Program-made: the position numbers and the translations under genes
From: Alphaproteobacteria bacterium
GTDB taxonomy: Bacteria > Pseudomonadota > Alphaproteobacteria > M2410
Direction: 5' to 3'
DNA length: 38,051 bases
Assembly (NCBI GenBank): GCA_030614785.1
Contig: JAUWTJ010000037.1
Coordinates: forward strand, 1-38,051
The notes under the pieces: model-generated
Database searches by the model: none
The model's input: the letters and a program-made list of their open reading frames with translations, nothing else
What the model was told of the DNA's origin: nothing
Shown here: piece by piece, positions 26,464 through 34,339 of the stretch
Position numbering within the stretch: the first letter of the stretch is position 1
Layout of the letters: every line of letters starts with the position of its first letter

Positions 26464-26889
26464 CTAGCTTGCTTCTGCTTCTTCAGCAGGCGCTTCGGCG
26501 GGTGCCTCTTCAGCAGGTGCAGCAGTGGCAGCTTCGGCAGCAGCTTTTGCATCTTCGACGGCCTGCGCCTTTTCAGCGATGCGCTCCTGAGCTTTTTGAC
26601 CAGGCTTGGCCCTGTTCGGGTTATTGCCGTGCTTCCAGTCACCAATGTCGATGGTCTTGAGGAAACGGGCAACACGGTCCGTCGGTTTGGCACCAACCGA
26701 GAGCCAGTACTCGATCCGGTCCTTGACGAAGGTCAGACGGTTTTCGTCGTCCTTTGCCAGCATTGGATTGTGGGTGCCGACCTTTTCGATGAACTTGCCA
26801 TCGCGAGGGCTGCGAGTGTCTGCAACGACGATCCGGTAGTAAGGACGCTTCTTTGTGCCGCCGCGTGCAAGTCTGATTTTTAGTGACAT
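26464..26889 (-). CDS. rpsP: 30S ribosomal protein S16, with Ala/Glu-rich tail
   Basis: Small-subunit assembly protein that binds 16S rRNA early. The 141 residues comprise a normal S16 core of about 80 ([61 protein letters not shown]) and a C-terminal tail, [26 protein letters not shown], split here by low-complexity Ala-Glu-Pro repeats. Such tails are common in alphaproteobacterial S16 and probably disordered. It lies between ffh (43 bases) and rimM (12 bases). Confidence 0.97.
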   Translation of the reverse strand: MSLKIRLARGGTKKRPYYRIVVADTRSPRDGKFIEKVGTHNPMLAKDDENRLTFVKDRIEYWLSVGAKPTDRVARFLKTIDIGDWKHGNNPNRAKPGQKAQERIAEKAQAVEDAKAAAEAATAAPAEEAPAEAPAEEAEAS

Positions 26890-26932
26890 GAGTTTGTCTT
26901 TCCTTGTTCAACAAATGTGTTCTTAAAATTCG

Positions 26933-28450
26933 CTACTTCTTCTTCGTTCCAGGCAGTCCGGGTAATCCGGGACCACCAAGCCCCGGCAATCCGCCCATGC
27001 CTTTAGGCAAGCCCCCAGCGGGGCCGGTTAATTTCGAGAGATCGGGCATCTGCCCAAGTGCGTTTTGGGGGTCCATGCCCTGAAGGGCGCCCATGTCCGG
27101 CATAGCGCCACCAGCGCCGCCAAAAAGGCCCTTCATGCCTGACTTGCCCATCTTCTTCATCATGTCCGCCATCTGGCGATGCATCTTGATCAGCTTGTTG
27201 ACGTCCTGCACCTGAACGCCGGCGCCTTTGGCGATGCGTTTCTTGCGTGAGGCGTTGAGGAGTTTGGGCCGGGCGCGCTCATCCGGCGTCATGGAAGAAA
27301 TGATGGCTTCCTGATGGATCAGCACCTTGTCATCCATGTCGAGGCCGCCGGCCTGCTTCTTCATCTTGCCCATGCCGGGCAGCATTCCCATGATACTCTT
27401 CATACCGCCCAAACGGCGCATCTGCCTGAGTTGTTCGGCCAGGTCTTCGAGATCGAAGGTACCTTTTTTCATCTTGGCCGCGATCTTCTCGGCCTTTTCG
27501 ACGTCGATGCTTTCGGCGGCCTTTTCAACCAGGGAGACCACATCGCCCATGTCGAGGATACGGTTGGCAATGCGCGAGGCATCAAACGCCTCGATGGCAT
27601 CCATCTTTTCGCCAACACCGAGGAACTTGATCGGTGCGCCGGTGACCTGGCGCATGGACAGCGCGGCGCCGCCGCGGCCATCGCCGTCGGCGCGGGTCAG
27701 CACAATGCCGGTCAGATTGAGCCGGGCGTTAAAGGCTTCGGCGGTCTTGACCGCGTCCTGGCCGGTGAGACTGTCAGCCACCAGCAAGGTTTCAACCGGA
27801 TTTGTTTCGGCCGCAACGTCAGCGACCTCCTGCATCAGGGCTTCGTCGACAGTGACGCGCCCTGCGGTATCGAGGATGACAATGTCATAGCCGCCAAGTT
27901 TGGCCGCTTCCACGGCGCGCCTGGCAATGGTGACCGGCATCTGGCCTTCGATGACGGGAAGCGTTGCAACGCCGGTGTCCGCGCCCAGAATGCGGAGCTG
28001 TTCCTGAGCCGCCGGGCGGCGCACATCGAGGGAGGCCATCAGGACTTTTTTGTTTTCTCGCTTTGTCAGACGCAGACCGAGCTTGGCGGTCGAGGTCGTC
28101 TTACCGGATCCCTGCAGGCCGGCCATCAGGACAACGGCTGGCGGGGCGACGTTGAGATTGAGCAGCGGCTGGGCCGGATCGATCTCGCCGCCGAGCATCT
28201 GGACCAGTTCGTCATGGACGATCTTGATGACCATCTGGCCCGGCTGCACCGAGCGCAGAACCTCTGCACCAACGGCCCGCTCACGCACCGCATCGACAAA
28301 GGTCTTCACAACCGGCAGCGCCACATCAGCCTCAAGCAACGCCACACGAACCTCGCGCAAGGCGGCAGCGACATCGGCTTCCGACAGCGAGCCGCGCCGG
28401 GTCAGTGCGTTAAGGACGCCGTTCAGGCGATCTGACAAGGTCTCGAACAA
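26933..28450 (-). CDS. ffh: Signal recognition particle protein Ffh (TTG start)
   Basis: GTPase that, with 4.5S RNA, delivers ribosomes making inner-membrane proteins to FtsY. The product is 505 residues from the TTG at 28448-28450: N domain 1-90, G domain with GLQGSGKTT at 111-119, DVRRPAAQEQL, DTAGR, TRADGDGRGGAAL, and an M domain rich in Met (MKSIMGMLPGMGKMKK, MTPDERARPKLLNASRKKRIAKGAG). The tail is Gly-Pro-Met-rich low complexity ending in KKK. The TTG is supported by the conserved MFETLSDRLNG start and by GAGGAAG 7 bases before it; the frame further upstream is unlike the family. Its receptor FtsY is encoded at 35682. Confidence 0.97.
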   Translation of the reverse strand: MFETLSDRLNGVLNALTRRGSLSEADVAAALREVRVALLEADVALPVVKTFVDAVRERAVGAEVLRSVQPGQMVIKIVHDELVQMLGGEIDPAQPLLNLNVAPPAVVLMAGLQGSGKTTSTAKLGLRLTKRENKKVLMASLDVRRPAAQEQLRILGADTGVATLPVIEGQMPVTIARRAVEAAKLGGYDIVILDTAGRVTVDEALMQEVADVAAETNPVETLLVADSLTGQDAVKTAEAFNARLNLTGIVLTRADGDGRGGAALSMRQVTGAPIKFLGVGEKMDAIEAFDASRIANRILDMGDVVSLVEKAAESIDVEKAEKIAAKMKKGTFDLEDLAEQLRQMRRLGGMKSIMGMLPGMGKMKKQAGGLDMDDKVLIHQEAIISSMTPDERARPKLLNASRKKRIAKGAGVQVQDVNKLIKMHRQMADMMKKMGKSGMKGLFGGAGGAMPDMGALQGMDPQNALGQMPDLSKLTGPAGGLPKGMGGLPGLGGPGLPGLPGTKKK

Positions 28451-28506
28451 AGAGCGTCTTCCTCGGTTGCTACAGGTGCCAACATATTGAAAACAAAGAG
28501 GTATCG

Positions 28507-28537
28507 CACCAGTGGGCGAAAACTTCGCTGACTGGTG
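28507..28537 (-). promoter_or_regulatory. Leader hairpin upstream of ffh
   Basis: CACCAGT / ACTGGTG form a 7-base outer stem and GCGAA / TTCGC a 5-base inner stem, joined by a 2-by-2 internal loop with a 3-base apex. It lies about 57 bases before the ffh start and after the promoter candidate, so it would be in the 5' leader. Whether it regulates ffh is unknown. Confidence 0.35.
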
Positions 28538-28599
28538 TTGACCCCCGAACTCCAACGATCGGCGGCGGAAGAACAAGTGGTTCTACCGGAATTGGTGGT

Positions 28600-28628
28600 T
28601 TTCTAGGGGGTTAGAGGGGGAGAGTCAA
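28600..28628 (-). promoter_or_regulatory. Candidate sigma70 promoter for the ffh-rpsP-rimM-trmD-rplS run
   Basis: On the minus strand TTGACT (28623-28628) is followed after 17 bases by TAGAAA (28600-28605). Spacing is optimal and both boxes are near consensus. It lies between the small membrane-protein gene and ffh and would give a leader of about 140 bases. Confidence 0.45.
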
Positions 28629-28673
28629 GGGTCACGGGGAATTGGACACCTTGATCAAACCTCTCCGCCTCGT

Positions 28674-29063
28674 TCACCATCGCCACCGTCGCCATGCCAC
28701 CACTGCCAGAAACCAGAAGAACAGACCGATGGTGATCCAGTCGGCGTTGCGGAAGATCCACCAGCGGCCGAAGAAGACCCACATGAACAGGATCGGGACA
28801 CCGGCGAGGAGGCCGTAGAAGGCGAAGTCGGCCAGCACTGTGTCGGCGACCGGGCCGAGCCAGCGGCCACGGGTTGCGGGATCGGGGGCAGACTGCGCGC
28901 GGGTGACCTCTTCGAAGGCAGGCTCTGGCGGGGCGACCCTGGCAGGCGGCTTTGCGATCAGCTCGACCACATCAGCGGCTTCCCTTGCCTCCGGCTCTGC
29001 TGGCGCAGGCATTTGGCGCGGGGTGACTTCGGCTGAGCTGTCTTTCTGGCAGTGGTTGGTCAT
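28674..29063 (-). CDS. Hypothetical small membrane protein, two predicted membrane segments
   Basis: A 129-residue product I do not recognise. The first 70 residues are polar and rich in Pro, Ala and Glu (low complexity, probably disordered). Then come two predicted membrane segments, about 78-97 (FAFYGLLAGVPILFMWVFFG) and 106-122 (WITIGLFFWFLAVVAW), and a short RRWRW end. It may sit in the inner membrane with a cytoplasmic N-terminus. The ATG at 29063 is chosen because longer frames run into the palindrome cluster at 29080-29221; it has no strong ribosome binding site. It lies between a beta-lactamase-like gene and ffh on the same strand. The hydrophobic pattern and clean stop support a real gene, but no function can be given. 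Confidence 0.6.
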   Translation of the reverse strand: MTNHCQKDSSAEVTPRQMPAPAEPEAREAADVVELIAKPPARVAPPEPAFEEVTRAQSAPDPATRGRWLGPVADTVLADFAFYGLLAGVPILFMWVFFGRWWIFRNADWITIGLFFWFLAVVAWRRWRW

Positions 29064-29079
29064 GGGATCACTATATAGT

Positions 29080-29221
29080 CCTTCTCCTCCCGGGAGAAGG
29101 TGGCATGTCGTAGACATGACGGATGAGGGGCGATGTTTCGGCACTTTGAGTTCGTTGAGGGCCCGGTCCCTCACCCGCCCCCGAAGAGCTTCGGGGGCAC
29201 CCTCTCCCGGAAGGGAGAGGG
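29080..29221. repeat. Cluster of three short palindromes
   Basis: Three perfect inverted repeats occur within 142 bases. CCTTCTCC / GGAGAAGG is at 29080-29100, GCCCCCGAAG / CTTCGGGGGC at 29177-29198 (2-base loop), and CCCTCTCCC / GGGAGAGGG at 29200-29221 (4-base loop). The first and third are related in being CTCTCC-type stems, as in dispersed REP-like units. The cluster lies after the beta-lactamase-like gene, 19 bases beyond its stop, and before the small membrane-protein gene, where it could stabilise or end the transcript. Confidence 0.65.
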
Positions 29222-29240
29222 ACTGGCCTTACTCAGCCTC

Positions 29241-30383
29241 TCACCCCAACGCCCGCTCAATAAAGCCGGCCCACAACATGCCGCCGCGCAGGTCGCCGAC
29301 GAGGCCGCCGGCCATCTGGTTCATGACGTAGGCACCGCTCAAATGGGCGTCGGTGTCGATGACGACAAGAGAGCCGCCCCAGCCACCCCAAAAACAGGTA
29401 TTGGGGTTTGGCGACAGGGGCGTGGCTTCGGAGTTCAATCCAAAGCCCATGCCGAAGCGAACCGGCATCGCCAGCACCAGGTCCTCGCCCTCGGTCTGGA
29501 CATCAAAAATCCTTTTGACCCCGGCTTCGGACAGATAGCGTTTGCCGCCTGCAACGCCGCCATTGGCCAGAATGGTGTGAACCTCGGCGATAGACCGTGC
29601 ATTGCCATGACCATTGGCAGCCGGAATTTCGGCGCGGCGCCAGGCCTCGTGGCCCGCCCAGTTGGCGTCCACCGCCGGGCTGGCGAAGGTTCTGTGAGCA
29701 ATGCTCCCCTTCTCGCCACTTGCCAGGGCTGTGCCTGCTCCGGCAGCAGGAATAATGGTGATGACCTGCGCGTCTTTTTCAGGGGGCACGCCGATGAAAA
29801 AGTCGGCGCCCATGGGGCCCGCCACTTCGTCGGCGAAAAAGGTGCCCAGCGTCTTGCCGGTAACCCGGCGAACGATTTCGCCCTGCAACTGACCCTGGGT
29901 CAGCGCGTGGTAGCCGGAGCGACTGCCCGGCGTCCACCACGGGGCCTGTGCGGCCAACAACGAGGCAATATAGTCGTGGTCGTAAACCTGTTCTTCGGTG
30001 ACCGGTTGGTCGAGGCCTGACAAGCCGGCCGAGTGCGACATGATATGGCGGACCTCGACGGCCTCTTTTCCATTTTGGGCAAACTCCGGCCAATACTTTG
30101 AAACCTTTTCATAGAAGTCAATCTCGCCGCGGTCGGCCAGCATCAGCATGACAAGGGCGGCCATGGTCTTGGTCGAGGAATAGACGTTGACGATGGTATC
30201 TTCTTCCCAGGCCACGGTTCTGTCCTTGTCCTTGTAGCCGCCCCAGAGGTCGATGACCGTTTCACCTTCAACGGTCGCGCAGAAGCTCGCGCCGACATCT
30301 GCACCGGATTCAAGATTATTGGCGAAGGCCTCTCTTACGCTTGCGAATTTCTCGTCGCAGATCCCGTGTACTTCCGATGACAT
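29241..30383 (-). CDS. Serine beta-lactamase-fold hydrolase (class C / EstB-like esterase)
   Basis: Predicted serine hydrolase of the beta-lactamase/transpeptidase-like family; more likely an esterase or peptidase than a resistance enzyme. The 380-residue product has the nucleophile motif SSTK at 69-72 (Ser69, Lys72), IMSHSAGLSGL, and GYHALTQGQLQGEIV around Tyr158, where class C enzymes would have Tyr-x-Asn. A third-box candidate near the C-terminus is WGGWGGSLVVID. There is no signal peptide, which argues against a periplasmic beta-lactamase. The ATG at 30383 has GGGAGG 7 bases upstream. It lies 26 bases after a prolyl-oligopeptidase gene and is probably co-transcribed with it. Confidence 0.88.
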   Translation of the reverse strand: MSSEVHGICDEKFASVREAFANNLESGADVGASFCATVEGETVIDLWGGYKDKDRTVAWEEDTIVNVYSSTKTMAALVMLMLADRGEIDFYEKVSKYWPEFAQNGKEAVEVRHIMSHSAGLSGLDQPVTEEQVYDHDYIASLLAAQAPWWTPGSRSGYHALTQGQLQGEIVRRVTGKTLGTFFADEVAGPMGADFFIGVPPEKDAQVITIIPAAGAGTALASGEKGSIAHRTFASPAVDANWAGHEAWRRAEIPAANGHGNARSIAEVHTILANGGVAGGKRYLSEAGVKRIFDVQTEGEDLVLAMPVRFGMGFGLNSEATPLSPNPNTCFWGGWGGSLVVIDTDAHLSGAYVMNQMAGGLVGDLRGGMLWAGFIERALG

Positions 30384-30409
30384 ATGTGCCCTCCCAGGCC
30401 CGTATCTGT

Positions 30410-32452
30410 TTAATTGCGGCCAAGTTGACGCCATAGATAAGTGTATTGCAAGGCATAATGGCGGGCGTGCTGGGCCATGTTGGCGCCGCGGCCGTGACCG
30501 CCTTCGGTGTTCTCATAGTAGAGGGGGGCGTGGCCCTGCTCTTTCATGCGGGCCATCATCTTGCGGGCGTGGCCGGGATGGACGCGGTCGTCCTTCGTGG
30601 ACGTATAAAAGAAGACGCGGGGGTAAGTCGCCTCCGGGTCGACGTTTTGATAGGGCGAGTATTTTTCGATCCAGGCGCGCTCTTCAGGGATGTCGGGATC
30701 GCCGTATTCACCCATCCAGCTGGCTCCGGCGAGCAACTTGTTATAACGCAGCATGTCGAGCAGCGGCACATCGCACAGCACCGCATTAAAAAGCTCCGGG
30801 TTCTGAGTAAAGGCAACGCCCACTAAAAGCCAGCCGTTTGAGCCGCCGGAAATTCCGAGGTGGCGCGGTGATGTGATCTTGCGGGCGATGAGGTCGCGGG
30901 CCACGCAGGCAAAATCATCAAAGGCCTTTTGGCGATTTTCTTTCAGGGCCGCCTCATGCCATTTCGGGCCGAACTCGCCGCCGCCCCTGATATTGGCCTG
31001 CACATAGACCCCGCCGGATTCCAGCCAGCCCTTGCCCGTTATCGGCATATAGGCGGGCGGTCTGGAGATCTGAAAGCCGCCATAGGCATCAAGAACTGTC
31101 GGGTTAAGGCCGTTCAGGGTCATGTCCTCGCGGGCGACAACGAAATAGGGAATGAGTTCGCCGTCGGTGCTGGCGACCTCGAACTGCCAGACCTCGAGGC
31201 CGTCGGTATCAAAGCGCTGCGGCAAAGACATGACGGCCTTACAGGTCGCCCCGCCCTGCGCGAGGTGATACAGCGTCGGGGGCGTGAGGAAATTCGCGTA
31301 GGAGACGAAGGCCTCATCGACACCCGGGCTGGTGGCCAGCGATGAAATCGCGCCATTGCCGGGCAGATCTATCGGGGCCTCTGTCCATACACTGTTTTCA
31401 TAGCTAAAATGGCTGACCTTGCCGATGACATTGTCGAGGGTCACGAGATAGACGCCGGATTTTGCGATACCGCCGAACTCGATGGCCGAGCGCGAGCCCG
31501 GCTCAAAAACTTTCGTCACGCGCGTGATGTCGCCTTCCTGCAGAAGGCCCGCGAGGGAAAACGAGACAAGCGTGCCGGAGGGGAAGGTTTGCCCGGCGAC
31601 ATTCCAGTCAGCGCGCAGAAGCGCCAGTGCCTCATCGCCGTGGAAGCCATAGAAATCAAACTTGGGCGGCAGCGGCACCGGATGGACCTTGCCGTCCACC
31701 AGGAAACTCATTTCAGAGTCAAAGAAGGTCACCATACGATTGAGAACGCCGACGTGCCTGCCACCCACATGATGACTTTGAACGAACATGCCCATATCGT
31801 CGCGAGTACCTTCTGCCACAATCCCGGCCTCCTCGAACGGCGTACCGCGCTGCCAGGTTTTGGCAATCCGTCCGTAGCCGGACGTTGTCAAGCTGCCTTC
31901 ACCGAAATCGGTACGCATCAGCAGTGTGTCCGGCCCCATCCAGGCAACAACAGATTTTGCCTCGGGCAGGTAGAAACCACCGTCGACAAATTGCCTCTGG
32001 CTGACATCGAACTCGCGTGCGACTGATGCGTCCTTGCCGCCGCGCGAGAGCTGAATGAGAGCGCGGGTGTGGTCGGGCGCGCGCGATGTTGCGCCTTGCC
32101 AGACCCAGTTTTCATCCTCGGCTGCGGCCAGCGCATCGACATCAAGCAGGGTCTCCCAGACGGGCTCACCTGCGGCGTAGGTTTTGAGCGGCGCGCGGCG
32201 CCAGATCCCGCGCACATGGGCAGCATCCTGCCAGAAATTATAGACAAAGGCGCCGTCGCGCCCGGCCCGAGGCTGGCCGTAGGGAATGCGCGCTTCATCG
32301 TTGAGGACCTCAAGAGAGGCCGCCTCGATGACCTCGTAGCGCGGGTCGGCGGAGAGCTCTTCAAGCGTCGCTTCACTCTCGGCGGCGGCCCATTTCCGGG
32401 CGTCGGCGCCCTCGACGTCTTCAAGCCAAAGGAAGGGGTCTTCTGTCGACAT
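30410..32452 (-). CDS. Prolyl oligopeptidase-family serine peptidase (S9)
   Basis: Predicted cytoplasmic serine peptidase cutting short peptides, 680 residues. It starts DPFLWLEDVEGADARKWA, the typical POP N-terminus; residues of about 80-430 form the beta-propeller; and the alpha/beta-hydrolase domain has Ser538 in GISGGSNG, an Asp in TKDDRVHPGHA (621-622) and His653 in EGGHG. The propeller sequence is divergent and closer to the uncharacterised S9 group than to classical prolyl endopeptidase. There is no signal peptide. The ATG at 32452 starts 5 bases after the RAYT stop, with its AGGA inside the RAYT coding end, so the gene appears coupled to the transposase gene. Confidence 0.92.
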   Translation of the reverse strand: MSTEDPFLWLEDVEGADARKWAAAESEATLEELSADPRYEVIEAASLEVLNDEARIPYGQPRAGRDGAFVYNFWQDAAHVRGIWRRAPLKTYAAGEPVWETLLDVDALAAAEDENWVWQGATSRAPDHTRALIQLSRGGKDASVAREFDVSQRQFVDGGFYLPEAKSVVAWMGPDTLLMRTDFGEGSLTTSGYGRIAKTWQRGTPFEEAGIVAEGTRDDMGMFVQSHHVGGRHVGVLNRMVTFFDSEMSFLVDGKVHPVPLPPKFDFYGFHGDEALALLRADWNVAGQTFPSGTLVSFSLAGLLQEGDITRVTKVFEPGSRSAIEFGGIAKSGVYLVTLDNVIGKVSHFSYENSVWTEAPIDLPGNGAISSLATSPGVDEAFVSYANFLTPPTLYHLAQGGATCKAVMSLPQRFDTDGLEVWQFEVASTDGELIPYFVVAREDMTLNGLNPTVLDAYGGFQISRPPAYMPITGKGWLESGGVYVQANIRGGGEFGPKWHEAALKENRQKAFDDFACVARDLIARKITSPRHLGISGGSNGWLLVGVAFTQNPELFNAVLCDVPLLDMLRYNKLLAGASWMGEYGDPDIPEERAWIEKYSPYQNVDPEATYPRVFFYTSTKDDRVHPGHARKMMARMKEQGHAPLYYENTEGGHGRGANMAQHARHYALQYTYLWRQLGRN

Positions 32453-32457
32453 GTTGA

Positions 32458-33312
32458 TTATTTTCCTGTTACGCGGGCACGGTAATTGCGCACGGCATGG
32501 GCAACGGTCGAGGGATGAACTTCAAAATACGCTGCGATATCAACCTGGCGGTGACCGCCGTCAAGATGAGCGGCGGCCATGGCTTCGCCGCGTCCGGTCC
32601 AGGTCTGCTGGTAGTGGTCAAGCGAGTGTTTGGGTTCACGCGGCGCGCGGCGGCCTGATGCCAGGGCCTCAAGGACCCTGGCATCCATATCCGGCTCCTG
32701 GCGCAGCAGCATGAGACCGGGCGGTGTTTTTGCCAGTTCCTGTTCAAGGCCGGAGATATTGTCGATGCCATCTTGCACGTATTTGCAAAACGCTGCGCGG
32801 CCGTCCGTATCCTGAGTTTTGAAGTCGGAGAGGATTGTCTCGCGATCAAGCCACGAAGGCGGCGCGCCTGCAGAAGGCAGGAAAGCGCTGTGGCTGGACC
32901 ATTGCCAGTCTTCGGGCTTTTCGGCGAGGCCGGCCTTCACAGGATTGAGCGCGATATAGCGCAGCAGCGCCATGAGGTAGCGCTCCTCCTCCACAAGGAA
33001 GGATTTGTAGCGCCCCTGGAAGAGATGCCCGACATTCTCGTGCCGCCAGTTGGCCGATTGCGAGAAGCGCGAATTGAGACGGCGCATGCCGCTGGCCAGA
33101 TTGGCGTCTTTGGTGCGCAGCAGCAGATGGTAGTGGTTCGGCATCAGGCAATATGACAGGACCGACCATGACAGCTCGGAGGCGATCTCGCCGAGCAGGG
33201 TCAGGAATTTCCGGTAGTCGGAGGGATCGAGGAAGATCTCCTGTTTGCGATTGCCGCGGGCGATGATGTGGTGGGTCGCACCGGCGAAGTCTGCGCGCAA
33301 GGGACGGGGCAT
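32458..33312 (-). CDS. REP-associated tyrosine transposase (RAYT, Y1_Tnp family)
   Basis: HUH-type single-strand DNA endonuclease of the TnpA-REP group, thought to move or maintain REP palindromes. The 284 residues begin MPRPLRADFAGATHHIIARGN. The HUH motif is NHYHLLL with His60 and His62, and the probable catalytic tyrosine is Tyr119 in LLRYIALNPVKAGL. After GHLFQGRYKSFLVEEERYL comes a C-terminal extension (residues 140-284) ending in a helix-turn-helix-like segment (VDIAAYFEVHPSTVAHAVR), perhaps for DNA recognition. The ATG at 33312 has AAGGAGGA directly upstream. A palindrome related to that at 8291 lies 30 bases before the start. All catalytic residues are present, so it may be active. 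Confidence 0.93.
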   Translation of the reverse strand: MPRPLRADFAGATHHIIARGNRKQEIFLDPSDYRKFLTLLGEIASELSWSVLSYCLMPNHYHLLLRTKDANLASGMRRLNSRFSQSANWRHENVGHLFQGRYKSFLVEEERYLMALLRYIALNPVKAGLAEKPEDWQWSSHSAFLPSAGAPPSWLDRETILSDFKTQDTDGRAAFCKYVQDGIDNISGLEQELAKTPPGLMLLRQEPDMDARVLEALASGRRAPREPKHSLDHYQQTWTGRGEAMAAAHLDGGHRQVDIAAYFEVHPSTVAHAVRNYRARVTGK

Positions 33313-33341
33313 GAGGGGTCCTCCTTCGGGTTTTCCCCCTG

Positions 33342-33385
33342 ATACCATGATTTGGGGTCAGGCACCATATGGGAAATCATGGTAT
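33342..33385. repeat. REP-like palindrome beside the RAYT gene (copy B)
   Basis: Perfect 12-base arms ATACCATGATTT and AAATCATGGTAT flank 20 bases. The core TGGGGTCAGGCACCAT (33353-33368) matches the 8291-8343 element at 15 of 16 bases, and both share TACCATG ends. Position directly upstream of a RAYT is typical of cognate REP sequences. It fills most of the 109-base gap between RAYT and dapF, so it must overlap or border the promoters of both. Confidence 0.8.
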
Positions 33386-33421
33386 GGTGCGGAGGGGCGC
33401 CTCGCCCTATAAGCTGGGGCC

Positions 33422-34339
33422 ATGTCCAAATCCTCTTCAAACAGATCGCGGCCGTTCGTGAAAATGCACGGGCTCGGCAATGATTTCCTGATTATCGATG
33501 CCCGCACGGAGCCGTTTGAGCTCAGCGAAGCGTCTGTCCGCCTGCTGGCCGACCGCAAGCTCGGGGTCGGCTGCGATCAGCTGATTGTCATGGAGCCGCC
33601 GCGCGGCCAGGGCGACACCTATATGCGGATCTGGAACCCCGATGGCGGCGAGGTCGAGGCCTGCGGCAACGCCACGCGCTGTCTTGGCCGGATACTGATG
33701 GAGGAAAGTGGCAAGGCCGAAGCTGTCATCGAGACCGTCGCCGGAGATCTGAAGGCCAGATCTGCCAAATCTTCCGGCGGACCCGGCATTGTCACCGTCG
33801 ATATGGTCACCGTTGATATGGGCAGGCCCAGGTTCGACTGGCAGGATATTCCCCTGCGCGAGAGCATGGACACGCGGCTGATCGACTATATGGCGGTGCC
33901 GGGGACGGCCTTCGGGCTGACCGGTCCGAGCGCTGTCAATATTGGCAATCCGCACTGCGTCTTCTTTGTCGAGGATGTGCACGCACACGACCTTCAGGCG
34001 CTTGGGCCCGGCATTGAAAATCACATGCTCTTTCCCGAGCGCACCAATGTCGGCTTCGCCGAGGTTCGAGGCTCCGGCAAAATTCGTCTGCGCGTCTGGG
34101 AGCGCGGCACGGGAGAGACGCAAGCCTGCGGCACCGGAGCCTGCGCCGCTGCCGTGTGCGCCATGCGCCAGAGCCTGACGGACCGCACGGTCGATGTCGA
34201 ACTGGACGGCGGGACGCTGACCATTGAATGGGACGCAGCCACAGACCATATCTTCATGACCGGCCCCGCGACGCTTGCCTATCGCGGCGAACTTGCGCCT
34301 GAACTTCTTGGCGTGCTCGTGAAGACAACGACAGCATGA
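33422..34339 (+). CDS. dapF: Diaminopimelate epimerase
   Basis: Converts LL- to meso-diaminopimelate for lysine and peptidoglycan by a two-cysteine, cofactor-free mechanism. The product is 305 residues, a little longer than the usual 275-290. FVKMHGLGNDFLIID is the N-terminal signature; the two catalytic cysteines are Cys81 (EACGNATRC) and Cys236 (QACGTGACAAA). An in-frame 15-base tandem duplication (33791-33820, 14 of 15 bases equal) gives a repeated VTVDM, explaining some of the extra length. The ATG at 33422 lacks a normal ribosome binding site. Its stop overlaps the mtaB start (ATGA). It opens a plus-strand operon with mtaB and ftsY. Confidence 0.97.
   Translation: MSKSSSNRSRPFVKMHGLGNDFLIIDARTEPFELSEASVRLLADRKLGVGCDQLIVMEPPRGQGDTYMRIWNPDGGEVEACGNATRCLGRILMEESGKAEAVIETVAGDLKARSAKSSGGPGIVTVDMVTVDMGRPRFDWQDIPLRESMDTRLIDYMAVPGTAFGLTGPSAVNIGNPHCVFFVEDVHAHDLQALGPGIENHMLFPERTNVGFAEVRGSGKIRLRVWERGTGETQACGTGACAAAVCAMRQSLTDRTVDVELDGGTLTIEWDAATDHIFMTGPATLAYRGELAPELLGVLVKTTTA

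Noticed and set aside
27314-28435. 373-codon plus-strand open frame opposite ffh
   Set aside because: Antisense to a conserved gene, no recognisable domain; an effect of codon bias.
29241-30383. Antibiotic-resistance beta-lactamase
   Set aside because: No signal peptide and Tyr-His-Ala in place of Tyr-x-Asn; closer to EstB-type esterases.
32458-33312. Ordinary insertion sequence around the transposase
   Set aside because: No terminal inverted repeats pair or target duplication around it; sequence and neighbouring palindrome fit a RAYT.
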